Virus record (IMG/VR): IMGVR_UViG_3300009419_001594
Span: 1-30,689 of that record
Strand: one strand, 5' to 3'
Length of the DNA stretch: 30,689 bases
Source: a virus
The notes below the pieces were generated by a model. That model had not been told where the DNA came from. It did not search any database and saw nothing but the letters and a program-made list of their open reading frames with translations. The translations under genes were made by a program, and so were the position numbers. Position 1 is the stretch's first letter, and each line of letters starts with the position of its first letter. Shown in pieces: positions 23,874 to 30,689 of this stretch.

Positions 23874-24380
23874 CTAAAATAAAGTTATAATTGCTGGAGT
23901 ATCGTTACCAACAAATGAACCACGAGTGTTATATTCAAAAAACTCAACAGCGTCCATTTCATCCATATCATCAACCTCAATTAATGACTGTATACACATA
24001 CTATCATCATACGCAGCCACAATGTTACATCCAGATTTAATTCTAACACCAATTACACAATTGTCATCAAAACCATCTAAAAATAACATTTTATTATTAT
24101 AATCAGAAAGTATATCCTGATTTTCATCCGTTGCTAAAATAAAAGATATTGTCGGATTTTTATCTAAAATATTAATATTGAAATCTTTAATAGCCTCATC
24201 ATAAGTAAGATTACCTTTCTTCATAATCTTACTTATGATTTTATTCAAATCATATGCAGTCGTAAACGATTCATCTAATCTATGGCAAATACCCAATAAA
24301 CAATCATCAAATTTTTTGTTTATAAACAAATCTTTAATGTTGGTTTCTGATTCACAATATTCTATTATTTGATCTCTCAT
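23874..24380 (-). CDS. Small protein of unknown function, operon with SNF2 helicase
   Basis: The 168-residue protein is acidic and soluble-looking. An N-terminal helical half (LLGICHRLDESFTTAYDLNK, TYDEAIKDFNINIL) is followed by a beta-rich half with CVIGVRIKSGCNIVAAYD, and it ends DAVEFFEYNTRGSFVGNDTP. The last segment (EFFEYN-x-RGSFVG-x-xTP) is a pattern I believe recurs in small phage and bacterial hypothetical proteins without an assigned role. The gene has a Bacteroidota-type promoter only 10 bases before its ATG, so its leader must be very short. It is expressed with the helicase, which suggests DNA metabolism, but that is only context. Confidence 0.65.
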   Translation of the reverse strand: MRDQIIEYCESETNIKDLFINKKFDDCLLGICHRLDESFTTAYDLNKIISKIMKKGNLTYDEAIKDFNINILDKNPTISFILATDENQDILSDYNNKMLFLDGFDDNCVIGVRIKSGCNIVAAYDDSMCIQSLIEVDDMDEMDAVEFFEYNTRGSFVGNDTPAIITLF

Positions 24381-24390
24381 TTTTTTCTTA

Positions 24391-24421
24391 CAATAATACG
24401 AAATATTTATTTAAAAGTCAA
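24391..24421 (-). promoter_or_regulatory. Bacteroidota-type promoter candidate for the helicase operon
   Basis: On the minus strand TTG (24421-24419), 20 bases, then TATTATTG (24398-24391), the same boxes and spacing as at 9344-9374. The ATG at 24380 is only 10 bases after the -7 box, implying a near-leaderless message. Confidence 0.55.
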
Positions 24422-24437
24422 TATAGGTTCTTATTAG

Positions 24438-24447
24438 ACTATTTATA
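24438..24447 (+). promoter_or_regulatory. Late-type promoter element for the tail gene block
   Basis: ACTATTTATA lies 13 bases before the ATG at 24461. It belongs to the same element class as at 20917, 26102 and 29588. A looser copy (AATATTTATT) occurs about 35 bases further upstream, inside the region of the divergent helicase-operon promoter. Confidence 0.45.
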
Positions 24448-24460
24448 TAAAAAAACTAAA

Positions 24461-24982
24461 ATGGAACGTAAAAATCGTATACCAATTACCAGGCTTTCTA
24501 GATATTATGATGATGTTGATTATCAATTTGATCTAGATATGGCTATGGAGGTAATTAATGAGGATGCTAATTTTAGGGTTGTTTTATATAGAATAGATAG
24601 AGTTAATAGTAATAATGACGATGTTTATGGGGAGAGTGAATCACGTGAAACTAGATTTTTATCACCTGTTGAGTTGAATGTATTACCTAAATTAGAGGAT
24701 GCTGAGAATAAAACATACGGGGCTAATGGGTCTTTAAGATATCAAGAACATGGTAATTTAGTTTTTACTGTATTAAATAAAGAATTAGCTGATAAGAGTG
24801 TTGAGATATCATATGGGGATATTGTTGGTTATTCAGCAAGTGAGAATGATATGAAATATTTTGAAGTATTTGATGATGGTGAAATAAACGTGGATAATGA
24901 AAGTACTATGTACGGGTTTAGAAGTTACTTTACTACCGTAAAATGTGTGCCAGTTGACCCAAATCAATTTAACGGTTTATAA
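24461..24982 (+). CDS. Neck-like virion protein (gp14-like candidate)
   Basis: The 173-residue protein begins RIPITRLSRYYDDVDYQFD and contains RVVLYRIDRVN, VYGESESRETRFLSPVEL, then a beta-rich second half (YQEHGNLVFTVLNK, ISYGDIVGYSASENDMKYFEVFDDGE) closing with TTVKCVPVDPNQF. A VYGE segment, a 'YGDIIGY'-type strand and a late V-K-C-x-P are features I associate with neck and head-closure proteins of T4-like phages, such as gp14, though it is shorter than T4 gp14 (256 residues). Position supports this: the following genes are gp15-, gp18- and gp19-like, the T4 order. It has its own late-type promoter element. The assignment is by synteny and pattern. Confidence 0.55.
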   Translation: MERKNRIPITRLSRYYDDVDYQFDLDMAMEVINEDANFRVVLYRIDRVNSNNDDVYGESESRETRFLSPVELNVLPKLEDAENKTYGANGSLRYQEHGNLVFTVLNKELADKSVEISYGDIVGYSASENDMKYFEVFDDGEINVDNESTMYGFRSYFTTVKCVPVDPNQFNGL

Positions 24983-24985
24983 AAA

Positions 24986-26047
24986 ATGGCTTTACCAGGA
25001 AAATATAAGAAAAAAATTAATCTAACCAGAGATAGGCAAAATACTGAATACACCGAAAACTTCAGAATGGAAAGTGCTGCCGCTGAAAACATGAAGGATA
25101 TGATAATCGATAAAGACGCTTATCTACCTAAAGGTGTTATGCATATCGATTTAGACGCTGGTTTTAAAGAGTTTGTGACTGATACTATGGCTTTAACCTT
25201 AAATGGTGAAAGAGTACCTGTATTTATGATGGGCATCCAAAAATGGACAGAATTTTCAAAAACATGGAAATTTTCAGACGAATATAAGAACGTTAAAATA
25301 CCGTTTGTAAATATAGTTAGACAGCCAGACACTAAGCCAGGATCAAATCCAGCTTTAATCTATAACGTACCACAAGGTAAGAATTATACATATGCTGAAG
25401 TACCTACTTGGGATGGTAATAGAAAGGGTGTGGATGTTTATACAATACCACAACCAGTTCCAATTGATATTTCATACGATGTTAGAATATTTGCTTACAG
25501 ACAACAGGATCTCAATAAATTTAACACAACCATATTAAAGAATTTTCAAAGCAGACAAGCTTATACGATAGTAAATGGTCATTATATACCGATAATCCTA
25601 GAAGATACGTCAGATGAGAGTAAAATAACGGATTTAGATAATAAAAGATTCTATGTCCAAGTTTATTCTTTCATGCTACAAGGTTTTATATTAGACCCTG
25701 AAGACTTTGAGGTAACTCCAGGTATAAACAGAACATTTACGATGGTTGAGGGTGGTGGGGCTGTTGCTAAGACTAAAACTTCAACAATTATTGGTTATAT
25801 ATCACCAACATTAGAATTAGTGGTTCTTTCATTTATAAGTGGCGGGCCTATTTTAAAGGGAATGTCATTAAGTGGTATCGCTTATGATGATATGGGTAAG
25901 GCTTTAACTATTGATTCTGGGGCGAAAATATCAAGATTAGCTGGGTTAGGCGTTACTGGTTTTGAGACTGGTACTTATGAAATAACAGGGCAATCTAAAG
26001 CGGTTGGTTCCGCTAATCACCCAATAACTATTAAATTAAAGAGGTGA
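24986..26047 (+). CDS. gp15-like tail completion/sheath-terminator protein candidate
   Basis: The 353-residue protein lies 3 bases after the neck-like gene and before the sheath gene, the position of T4 gene 15. Its middle (residues about 150-250) reads TIPQPVPIDISYDVRIFAYRQQDLNKF, then NFQSRQAYTIVNGHYIPIIL, FYVQVYSFMLQGFILDPEDF, a beta-rich domain typical of the proteins that cap the tail tube and sheath. The N-terminal part has a disordered start, then KGVMHIDLDAGFKEFV. The C-terminal 95 residues (from about 259, VAKTKTSTIIGYISP) are Gly/Thr/Ser-rich and look like an extra domain; T4 gp15 has 272 residues, so this is longer. The role is inferred from synteny and pattern. Confidence 0.6.
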   Translation: MALPGKYKKKINLTRDRQNTEYTENFRMESAAAENMKDMIIDKDAYLPKGVMHIDLDAGFKEFVTDTMALTLNGERVPVFMMGIQKWTEFSKTWKFSDEYKNVKIPFVNIVRQPDTKPGSNPALIYNVPQGKNYTYAEVPTWDGNRKGVDVYTIPQPVPIDISYDVRIFAYRQQDLNKFNTTILKNFQSRQAYTIVNGHYIPIILEDTSDESKITDLDNKRFYVQVYSFMLQGFILDPEDFEVTPGINRTFTMVEGGGAVAKTKTSTIIGYISPTLELVVLSFISGGPILKGMSLSGIAYDDMGKALTIDSGAKISRLAGLGVTGFETGTYEITGQSKAVGSANHPITIKLKR

Positions 26048-26101
26048 TAAATAAATTATTTTAGAAAGTAAAGTGTATTTGTTGTTTTTTGAAAAAAACA
26101 C

Positions 26102-26112
26102 AGATATTTATT
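26102..26112 (+). promoter_or_regulatory. Late-type promoter element for the tail sheath gene
   Basis: AGATATTTATT stands 44 bases before the sheath ATG, the longest leader in this group, in a 109-base gap with no gene. The rest of the gap is AT-rich without a clear terminator for the upstream gene. Confidence 0.45.
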
Positions 26113-26156
26113 GTTAGTAACAAGGTAAATAAAAAAAAATTAAAAATTAAATAAAT

Positions 26157-29100
26157 ATGGCAAACAAAGTTTATGCATCACCAGGTGTTTATACATCGGA
26201 AAAAGATTTAACATTCACAACTGAAACAATCGGTGTTACAACCTTAGGTTTAGTTGGTGAAACTAAAAAAGGGCCTGCATTCCAACCAATGTTCATCAGA
26301 AATTATGATGAATTTAAATTATCTTTCGGGGGTACAAGCCCAGAGAAATTTAAAAATACTCAAATTGTTAAGTATGAATTACCATACATAGCAAAATCTT
26401 ATTTGGGTCAATCTAACCAATTATACGTAACACGTGTATTAGGACTTTCTGGTTATGAAGGTGGTATGTCTTATGCTATCAGAACAATCGGTTCAGTTGA
26501 CAAGACTACGTTAGAGTATACATCAACTGACACTACGTTTAATTTTGAAGTTGACGTTACTCCAGCTACTTCGGCTATATTTCAACTTGCTGGGTCATCT
26601 ACTGATTTAATTGATCATATAGCTACTTTAAGTGGTGTAGATTCATCTAAGTTTGATACAGCTTACTACAGATTCTTTACAACGCTTAATTACACTTCTA
26701 AGGATTGGTATAAAAATAACGCATTCTACTGGGGTATTTTAGATTCAACTGAGGTTGCTGATTTAACTGTTGACAGAAATGCCGCATCATTAACTGGTGC
26801 AGGCCCTGTAAACCCTACGTTTGTTGATAGTTATGAATTACCAATTGGTATTCCAACTAGTGATAGAACTGATAACATCTTAATTAACGAGTTTAGTTAT
26901 GATGAAACAACTGACACTTACACTGGTTATGGCTTTGCTTTATATAACTACAACATTGGTTCAGCTGGGCTTAATACTGTAACAGGTACTACTACTTTAA
27001 GAACTTATGAGTTTACAGCAACACCAAACAGTAAATACCACAAAAAATTAGTTGCTACATTAAAAAGTAGAGGTTCTTATATTGTAAATAATTTAGGTTT
27101 CCACGTTGATTCAACAACAGTTGGTTACGATCAATTTACAGCAGCGGAATCAAATCCTTTTGCTACATTCGATATTACTGGTTCAACAACTGGCGCTACT
27201 GATTTCGTTTATTCTGTTTCATTAGATAAAACTAAAAAGAACTACATTAAAAATGTATTAGGTTCTACAGCTTCTGATAAAGACACTTACTTATTTGTTG
27301 AAGATGTGTACGATTCTATACTGAAAAAAGGTTGGACTTTCGGTGAAATTAAAGGTTTACATTACGAATTATTACCTGTAAATAATTGGGATCATTACAA
27401 ATTCCAATTCCAATCACCAGCAACACCTTTCTTTGTTTCTGAATTAAGAGGTGGTTTACCACAAAGATTATTTAGATTCATTTCCATCTCTGATGGTAGT
27501 AACGCTAACACAGAAATTAAAGTTTCAATCGGTAACGTTGATTTGGATAAGAAAACATTTGATGTTTATTTAAGAGCATTTGGTGATTCTGATAAAGCAC
27601 CAGTTTACTTAGAAAGATTCTTAGGTGTTTCTATGGATGAGTCAGCTGATAACTACATTGGTAGAAAAATCGGTACAATTGATAACAAATACCCTTTAAA
27701 GAGTTCTTATATTGTAGCTGAAATGGCTGAAAATGCACCAATGGATGGTGTAGCTTCTGGTTTTGAAGGTTATGATTTTAGAGCTGCTGGTACAGGTTCA
27801 ACGGACGCTAGTTATATTGGTGTTCCTGAATTACCATACAAAACAAAATATTACGCACCTGGTGAATTAATTGTTAACCCACCATTCGCATTACCAATTT
27901 ATTCAACTGGTGATAAAATAAGAAAAGTATTCTTAGGTTTTACTGATACTGAATATGGTTTTGATAAAGATTTATTATTCTTCAAAGGTAAAAGAGCTGC
28001 ATCTCCTGGTGATAATGTGTATAACGATGGTTTAGATTGGGATACAAAAACAAAAGGTTTCCATATGGATATTAATGCTGGGTCAATTGTTGACGCTAAC
28101 GGTAATGTTGTGTTTGCAACTGGTTTCGATTCATTTACAGACCCTGTTTTAATCGCTTCAACACCAACTCACCGATATTATGATATGAAAACTAGAAAGT
28201 TCACAGCTTTATTTGCTGGTGGTTTTGATGGTTGGGATGTTTATAGAGATCAAAGAACAAATACTGATGAATATAAAATTGGTAGAACTGGTTTCGTTCA
28301 AAGTGGTTTTGATACTTTCACTAGTGTTGAATATAACGATACATTTGGTACTTCAGATTATTACGCTACAATTTACGGTATCAAAACATTTGAAAACCCT
28401 GAACAAACTACAATTAATATTTTAGCAACTCCAGGTATTGACATAATCAATAATACTGATTTAGTTAGAGATACTATTGAAATTGTTGAAGAAAAGAGAA
28501 TGGACTCAATTTACTTGCCTACATTACCTGATATGAAATTAATTGGTAACTCTAATCCTTCTAATAGCGAAGATTGGTTCTATCCAAATGATATTATTGA
28601 TGAATTGACAGCAACTGAAATTGATTCAAACTATACAGCAATTTATTATCCTTGGATTCAAATTTCTGATGTTGAGAATAATGCTAACGTATTTATTCCA
28701 CCAACAGCTGAAGTTGTTAAGAATTTAGCATTCACTGATAACGTAGCTCACCCTTGGTTTGCAACAGCTGGTTACAATAGAGGTTTAGTAAGTTGTATTA
28801 GAGCTCGTATCCAATTAGATCAAGAGTCTAGAGATTTATTATATCCAGGTAGAATTAACCCTATCGCTACATTCTCTGACGTTGGAACTGTAATTTGGGG
28901 TAATAGAAACTTACAAGTTAAGGATAGTGCAATGAACAGATTGAATATTAGAAGATTATTGTTACAAGCAAGAAAATTAATTGTAGCTGTAGCTAATAGA
29001 TTATTATTTGATCCGAATGATGCACAAGTTAGAAGTCAATTCTTATCATTGGTAAATCCAATCTTGGATAATATCAGAAAAGAAAGAGGTTTAACTGACT

Positions 29101-29246
29101 TTAGAGTTTCATTAGTAAATGATGTTGAAGATACTGATAGAAATACTTTAAGAGGTAAAATCTTCATCAAACCTACACCTACATTAGAATTTATTGAATT
29201 AGAATTCGTAGTAACACCAACAAGTGTATCTTTCGATAACTTATAA
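26157..29246 (+). CDS. Contractile tail sheath protein (T4 gp18-like)
   Basis: The 1029-residue protein is the subunit of the contractile sheath. It begins YASPGVYTSEKDLTF, the classic sheath N-terminus (SPGVYxxExD), followed by LGLVGETKKGPAFQP and RNYDEFKLSFGG. The C-terminal part has VIWGNRNLQ, NIRRLLLQARKLIVAVANRLLFD, LVNPILDNIRKERGLTDFRV and a final KPTPTLEFIELEFVVTP, the conserved sheath core. It is much longer than T4 gp18 (659 residues), the extra length being beta-rich Thr/Gly/Asp segments between about residues 130 and 750, probably surface-exposed insert domains. Codon choice is visibly more biased (repeated GGT, GTT and GAA) than in many neighbours, in keeping with high expression. 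It ends before a terminator hairpin at 29283-29310. Confidence 0.95.
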   Translation: MANKVYASPGVYTSEKDLTFTTETIGVTTLGLVGETKKGPAFQPMFIRNYDEFKLSFGGTSPEKFKNTQIVKYELPYIAKSYLGQSNQLYVTRVLGLSGYEGGMSYAIRTIGSVDKTTLEYTSTDTTFNFEVDVTPATSAIFQLAGSSTDLIDHIATLSGVDSSKFDTAYYRFFTTLNYTSKDWYKNNAFYWGILDSTEVADLTVDRNAASLTGAGPVNPTFVDSYELPIGIPTSDRTDNILINEFSYDETTDTYTGYGFALYNYNIGSAGLNTVTGTTTLRTYEFTATPNSKYHKKLVATLKSRGSYIVNNLGFHVDSTTVGYDQFTAAESNPFATFDITGSTTGATDFVYSVSLDKTKKNYIKNVLGSTASDKDTYLFVEDVYDSILKKGWTFGEIKGLHYELLPVNNWDHYKFQFQSPATPFFVSELRGGLPQRLFRFISISDGSNANTEIKVSIGNVDLDKKTFDVYLRAFGDSDKAPVYLERFLGVSMDESADNYIGRKIGTIDNKYPLKSSYIVAEMAENAPMDGVASGFEGYDFRAAGTGSTDASYIGVPELPYKTKYYAPGELIVNPPFALPIYSTGDKIRKVFLGFTDTEYGFDKDLLFFKGKRAASPGDNVYNDGLDWDTKTKGFHMDINAGSIVDANGNVVFATGFDSFTDPVLIASTPTHRYYDMKTRKFTALFAGGFDGWDVYRDQRTNTDEYKIGRTGFVQSGFDTFTSVEYNDTFGTSDYYATIYGIKTFENPEQTTINILATPGIDIINNTDLVRDTIEIVEEKRMDSIYLPTLPDMKLIGNSNPSNSEDWFYPNDIIDELTATEIDSNYTAIYYPWIQISDVENNANVFIPPTAEVVKNLAFTDNVAHPWFATAGYNRGLVSCIRARIQLDQESRDLLYPGRINPIATFSDVGTVIWGNRNLQVKDSAMNRLNIRRLLLQARKLIVAVANRLLFDPNDAQVRSQFLSLVNPILDNIRKERGLTDFRVSLVNDVEDTDRNTLRGKIFIKPTPTLEFIELEFVVTPTSVSFDNL

Positions 29247-29282
29247 TTGAATATTTAATTTTAAAGATAAGACAAAATAAAG

Positions 29283-29310
29283 AACCCAGCTTAAAAAACT
29301 GGGTTTTTTT
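29283..29310 (+). terminator. Hairpin terminator after the tail sheath gene
   Basis: A 7-bp stem AACCCAG (29283-29289) with CTGGGTT (29299-29305) encloses a 9-base loop and is followed by a T run to 29310. It lies 37 bases after the sheath stop codon. Confidence 0.85.
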
Positions 29311-29344
29311 ATAAAATAAAATTTAAAAGATTGATTGAAAAATT

Positions 29345-29477
29345 TCTATATAATATAGGCCCTATATATAATTCTTATAATATTTAGGCCCTATTTATAT
29401 GTCTCTTATAATATTTATTATTAATATTGTTATTATAAAAACCCTAGTAAATAGAACCATAACAAGAGGGCCTATAC
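29345..29477. repeat. Cluster of GGCCC-centred dyad repeats in the sheath/tube gap
   Basis: The 387-base gap 29247-29633 has no gene and is extremely AT-rich except for three short GC-rich cores. Site 1 (29353-29367) is a perfect 15-bp dyad, ATATAGG-C-CCTATAT. Site 2 (29385-29393, TAGG-C-CCTA) is a 9-bp dyad within a 29-bp near-repeat of site 1. Site 3 (29467-29473, in AGAGGGCCTATAC) is an inverted partial copy. Sites 1 and 2 share TATAATAT-x-TAGGCCCTAT. They may bind a dimeric regulator or act as processing sites. The rest of the gap is AT-rich with late-type elements at 29530 and 29588. Confidence 0.5.
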
Positions 29478-29529
29478 AATAGTAGAAAAAATAAATCATA
29501 AAGTCAAGTGTTTTTAAAAAAAATATTGA

Positions 29530-29539
29530 ACTATTTATA
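29530..29539 (+). promoter_or_regulatory. Additional late-type element upstream of the tail tube gene
   Basis: ACTATTTATA, identical to the element at 24438-24447, lies 94 bases before the tail tube ATG, about 50 bases upstream of the proximal element at 29588. It could be a second start point. Confidence 0.3.
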
Positions 29540-29587
29540 ATAAAAGCAAAAATAAATAAAAAAGTATCGGAACAAAGCAATATTGCT

Positions 29588-29598
29588 AGATATTTATA
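29588..29598 (+). promoter_or_regulatory. Late-type promoter element for the tail tube gene
   Basis: AGATATTTATA, identical to that at 20917-20927, stands 35 bases before the tail tube ATG. Together with the sheath terminator at 29283 it indicates that the tube gene is transcribed on its own. Confidence 0.5.
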
Positions 29599-29633
29599 TA
29601 AAGAAATAACACAAATTAAAAAAATACAAAATT

Positions 29634-30122
29634 ATGGCTAATTTACTAATGAAAATGCCTGTTCCTTACGAACCAAAAAAGCAGAACAGGTTTATTTTAA
29701 GATTTCCAAGTTCACTAGGTATTAACGAGTGGTTTGTAATTTCATCTTCAAGACCAAAGATTACTATTGGTGAAGTTGAGATACCATTCTTAAATACTTC
29801 AACTTATGTTGCTGGTAGATTTAACTGGGAATCAATCGATGTAACGTTTAAAGATCCTATAGGCCCTTCAGCTGCACAAGCTTTAATGGAATGGGTACGT
29901 TTACATGCAGAATCTGTTACTGGACGTATGGGTTACGCTGCTGGTTATAAAAAAGATATCGAATTGGAAATGTTAGATCCAACGGGTGTTGTTGTTGAGA
30001 AATGGATTCTACAAGGAACGTTTATTACAAACGCTGACTTTGGTTCATTAGACTATAGCTCTGAAGATATTGCTGAAATCACAGTGACTCTAAGACCTGA
30101 TAGATGTATCTTAGTTTACTAA
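29634..30122 (+). CDS. Tail tube protein (T4 gp19-like)
   Basis: The 162-residue protein forms the inner tail tube; T4 gp19 has 163 residues. It opens MPVPYEPKKQNRFILRFPSS, then ISSSRPKITIGEVEIPFLNT and WESIDVTFKDPIGPSAAQAL, with a central helix LMEWVRLHAESVTGR, and closes with the beta-strand WILQGTFITNADFGSLDYSS followed by EITVTLRPDRCIL, the standard gp19 layout. It lies downstream of the sheath gene, as in T4, but has its own late-type element and is separated by a terminator and a 387-base gap, so that sheath and tube levels can be set separately. It ends with a terminator at 30150-30192. The codon use is biased like that of the sheath gene. Confidence 0.93.
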   Translation: MANLLMKMPVPYEPKKQNRFILRFPSSLGINEWFVISSSRPKITIGEVEIPFLNTSTYVAGRFNWESIDVTFKDPIGPSAAQALMEWVRLHAESVTGRMGYAAGYKKDIELEMLDPTGVVVEKWILQGTFITNADFGSLDYSSEDIAEITVTLRPDRCILVY

Positions 30123-30149
30123 TACTTTTTTAAAATTTTATATAACAGT

Positions 30150-30192
30150 ACCCGTTTTGCTTCCCGTAAGATTAGCAAGCGGGTCTTTTTTT
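30150..30192 (+). terminator. Hairpin terminator after the tail tube gene
   Basis: ACCCG-TTTTGCT (30150-30161) pairs with AGCAAGCGGGT (30174-30184), with one bulge and one G-T pair, followed by CTTTTTTT to 30192. It lies between the convergent tail tube and Vsr-like genes and overlaps the end of the latter by two bases. Confidence 0.8.
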
Positions 30193-30589
30193 ATCCATTG
30201 ATTATTGTATATTTTTCAATGAAGGTATTTATTTTTTCAGTTAATAGTTTTTTCTTTTCTATCTCATGTTCCCAAATTACCAATAAAGTATAAGTTTTAT
30301 CAAATTTAACTAATTTTACTTTGTATTGGTCATTCTTTAAATTTCTTCTTTGGAATGCATATTTTGGTTCTGGACTATGTTCCTTACAACAATGAAAAAA
30401 ACAACCATGAGTTTCAACCAGTATATTATGATCATTCAATAGAAAATCATATTCTCTTTTTTTAAACACAAAGTGTTGCTCATATTTAATCCCCAATTCA
30501 TCAAGTAAATCAGCAAAAGATACTTCAAGATTTGAGGTACCCTTCATTTTTTTAAATAATTTACCTATTTTACCTTTCTTTTTAGCCAT
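30191..30589 (-). CDS. Vsr-like PD-(D/E)xK-type nuclease, possible free-standing homing endonuclease
   Basis: The 132-residue protein follows the very-short-patch-repair endonuclease fold: Glu22 in SNLEVSFADLL, GIKYEQHF, Asp48 in REYDFLL, ILVETHGCFFH (56-66), and LLVIWEHEI (102-110) at the place of Vsr's VVWECEL. E. coli Vsr uses E25, D51, T63, H64 and H69; E22, D48, T60, H61 and H66 here keep the same spacing, so the active site looks complete. The N-terminus is strongly basic. Vsr nicks at T:G mismatches, while related phage proteins of the EDxHD group are homing endonucleases. Placed alone and convergent next to a tail gene, with no DNA cytosine methyltransferase in view, it fits a homing role better than repair. 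Confidence 0.8.
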   Translation of the reverse strand: MAKKKGKIGKLFKKMKGTSNLEVSFADLLDELGIKYEQHFVFKKREYDFLLNDHNILVETHGCFFHCCKEHSPEPKYAFQRRNLKNDQYKVKLVKFDKTYTLLVIWEHEIEKKKLLTEKINTFIEKYTIING

Positions 30590-30591
30590 AA

Positions 30592-30623
30592 TTAGTTATT
30601 ATTATTATAAGTACCTATATTTG
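30592..30623 (+). promoter_or_regulatory. Weak Bacteroidota-type promoter candidate reading out of the window
   Basis: TATATTTG (30616-30623) matches TAnnTTTG perfectly, but the upstream box 20 bases before it is TTAG (30592-30595) rather than TTTG. It would drive a rightward gene outside the window. The remaining bases to 30689 are AT-rich with no gene seen. Confidence 0.25.
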
Positions 30624-30689
30624 GGCGTAACGTCAAAATCCAAGTAAACGGTAAAAAAATAAAAAAATATAGTTTACACTATTTAATAA

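Noticed and set aside
26080-26100. GTTTTTT/AAAAAAC inverted repeat as a terminator after the gp15-like gene
   Set aside because: The stem is almost all A-T pairs with a two-base loop and no following T run.
28213-28425. Open frame of 70 residues inside the sheath gene
   Set aside because: It is fully contained in a well-conserved gene in another frame and has biased hydrophobic content typical of a shadow.
29345-29401. Repeats at 29-base spacing that might suggest a CRISPR-like array
   Set aside because: Only two imperfect units plus an inverted partial copy, no spacers, no cas genes; better explained as protein-binding dyads.
30600-30660. Sigma-70 type promoter (TTGACG and TATAAT) for the Vsr-like gene
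   Set aside because: The boxes are 21 bases apart, too far for the standard spacing, and the host type inferred elsewhere uses other boxes.

Overview
The window reads as part of the genome of a contractile-tailed (T4-like, myovirus-type) bacteriophage whose host is probably a member of the Bacteroidota. The phage assignment rests on a T4 gp18-type tail sheath followed by a gp19-type tail tube protein, a family B DNA polymerase, dUTPase, an SNF2-type helicase, a holin-like protein and several probable neck, baseplate and fibre proteins. The host inference rests on three things seen in the DNA: very low GC, A-rich gene starts without clear Shine-Dalgarno sequences, and promoter-like sequences that match the Bacteroidota -33/-7 form (TTTG about 20 bases before TAnnTTTG). 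The one before the DNA polymerase is a perfect match, and near-identical relatives precede two other operons.

Layout. (1) 1-9324, minus strand: one tightly packed operon, mostly with gaps of 1-3 bases or overlaps of 1-8 bases. It runs from a GT4-like glycosyltransferase through an HD-domain protein, dUTPase, a small unknown, GT25 and GT2 glycosyltransferases, a DUF115/Maf-like protein, a CMP-sialate synthetase-like enzyme, a GT8 plus GT42-like fusion, a NeuB-like synthase, an FkbM methyltransferase and a second methyltransferase cut by the window edge. (2) 9392-9784: a cupin, with a strong hairpin terminator upstream of it. (3) 9864-12644, minus strand: a probable late operon of five unrecognised or weakly recognised proteins, a holin-like membrane protein and a small protein. 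(4) 12688-15810, minus strand: DNA polymerase with an extra domain inserted in its exonuclease region. (5) 15959-20911, minus strand: virion genes, including a BppU-like protein, a gene apparently broken by two +1 frameshifts, a large modular fibre-like protein, a small copy of its N-terminal module, and a neck-like protein. (6) 20945-22105, plus strand: a lone GP88-family gene. (7) 22091-24380, minus strand: SNF2 helicase and a small unknown. (8) 24461-30122, plus strand: neck-like, gp15-like, tail sheath and tail tube genes. (9) 30191-30589, minus strand: a Vsr-like nuclease.

How it fits together. Two classes of promoter-like element can be separated. TTG/TTTG-N20-TA(T/C)T(A/T)TTG lies before the polymerase, the helicase operon and the glycosylation/nucleotide operon. 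An A-G/C-(A)-TATTTATA element lies before the structural operons. This suggests a host-type early class and a phage-specific late class.

The most interesting content is the first 6.7 kb, which looks like a phage-borne nonulosonic (sialic) acid pathway. It has synthase, CMP-activation and sialyltransferase-like enzymes next to four other glycosyltransferase domains and two methyltransferases, and could make and attach a modified glycan. The second is the polymerase, with a GDN/GGQA/EMRGE/GIGTG-type domain placed between Exo II and Exo III. All functions are read from sequence patterns alone; no database search was run.
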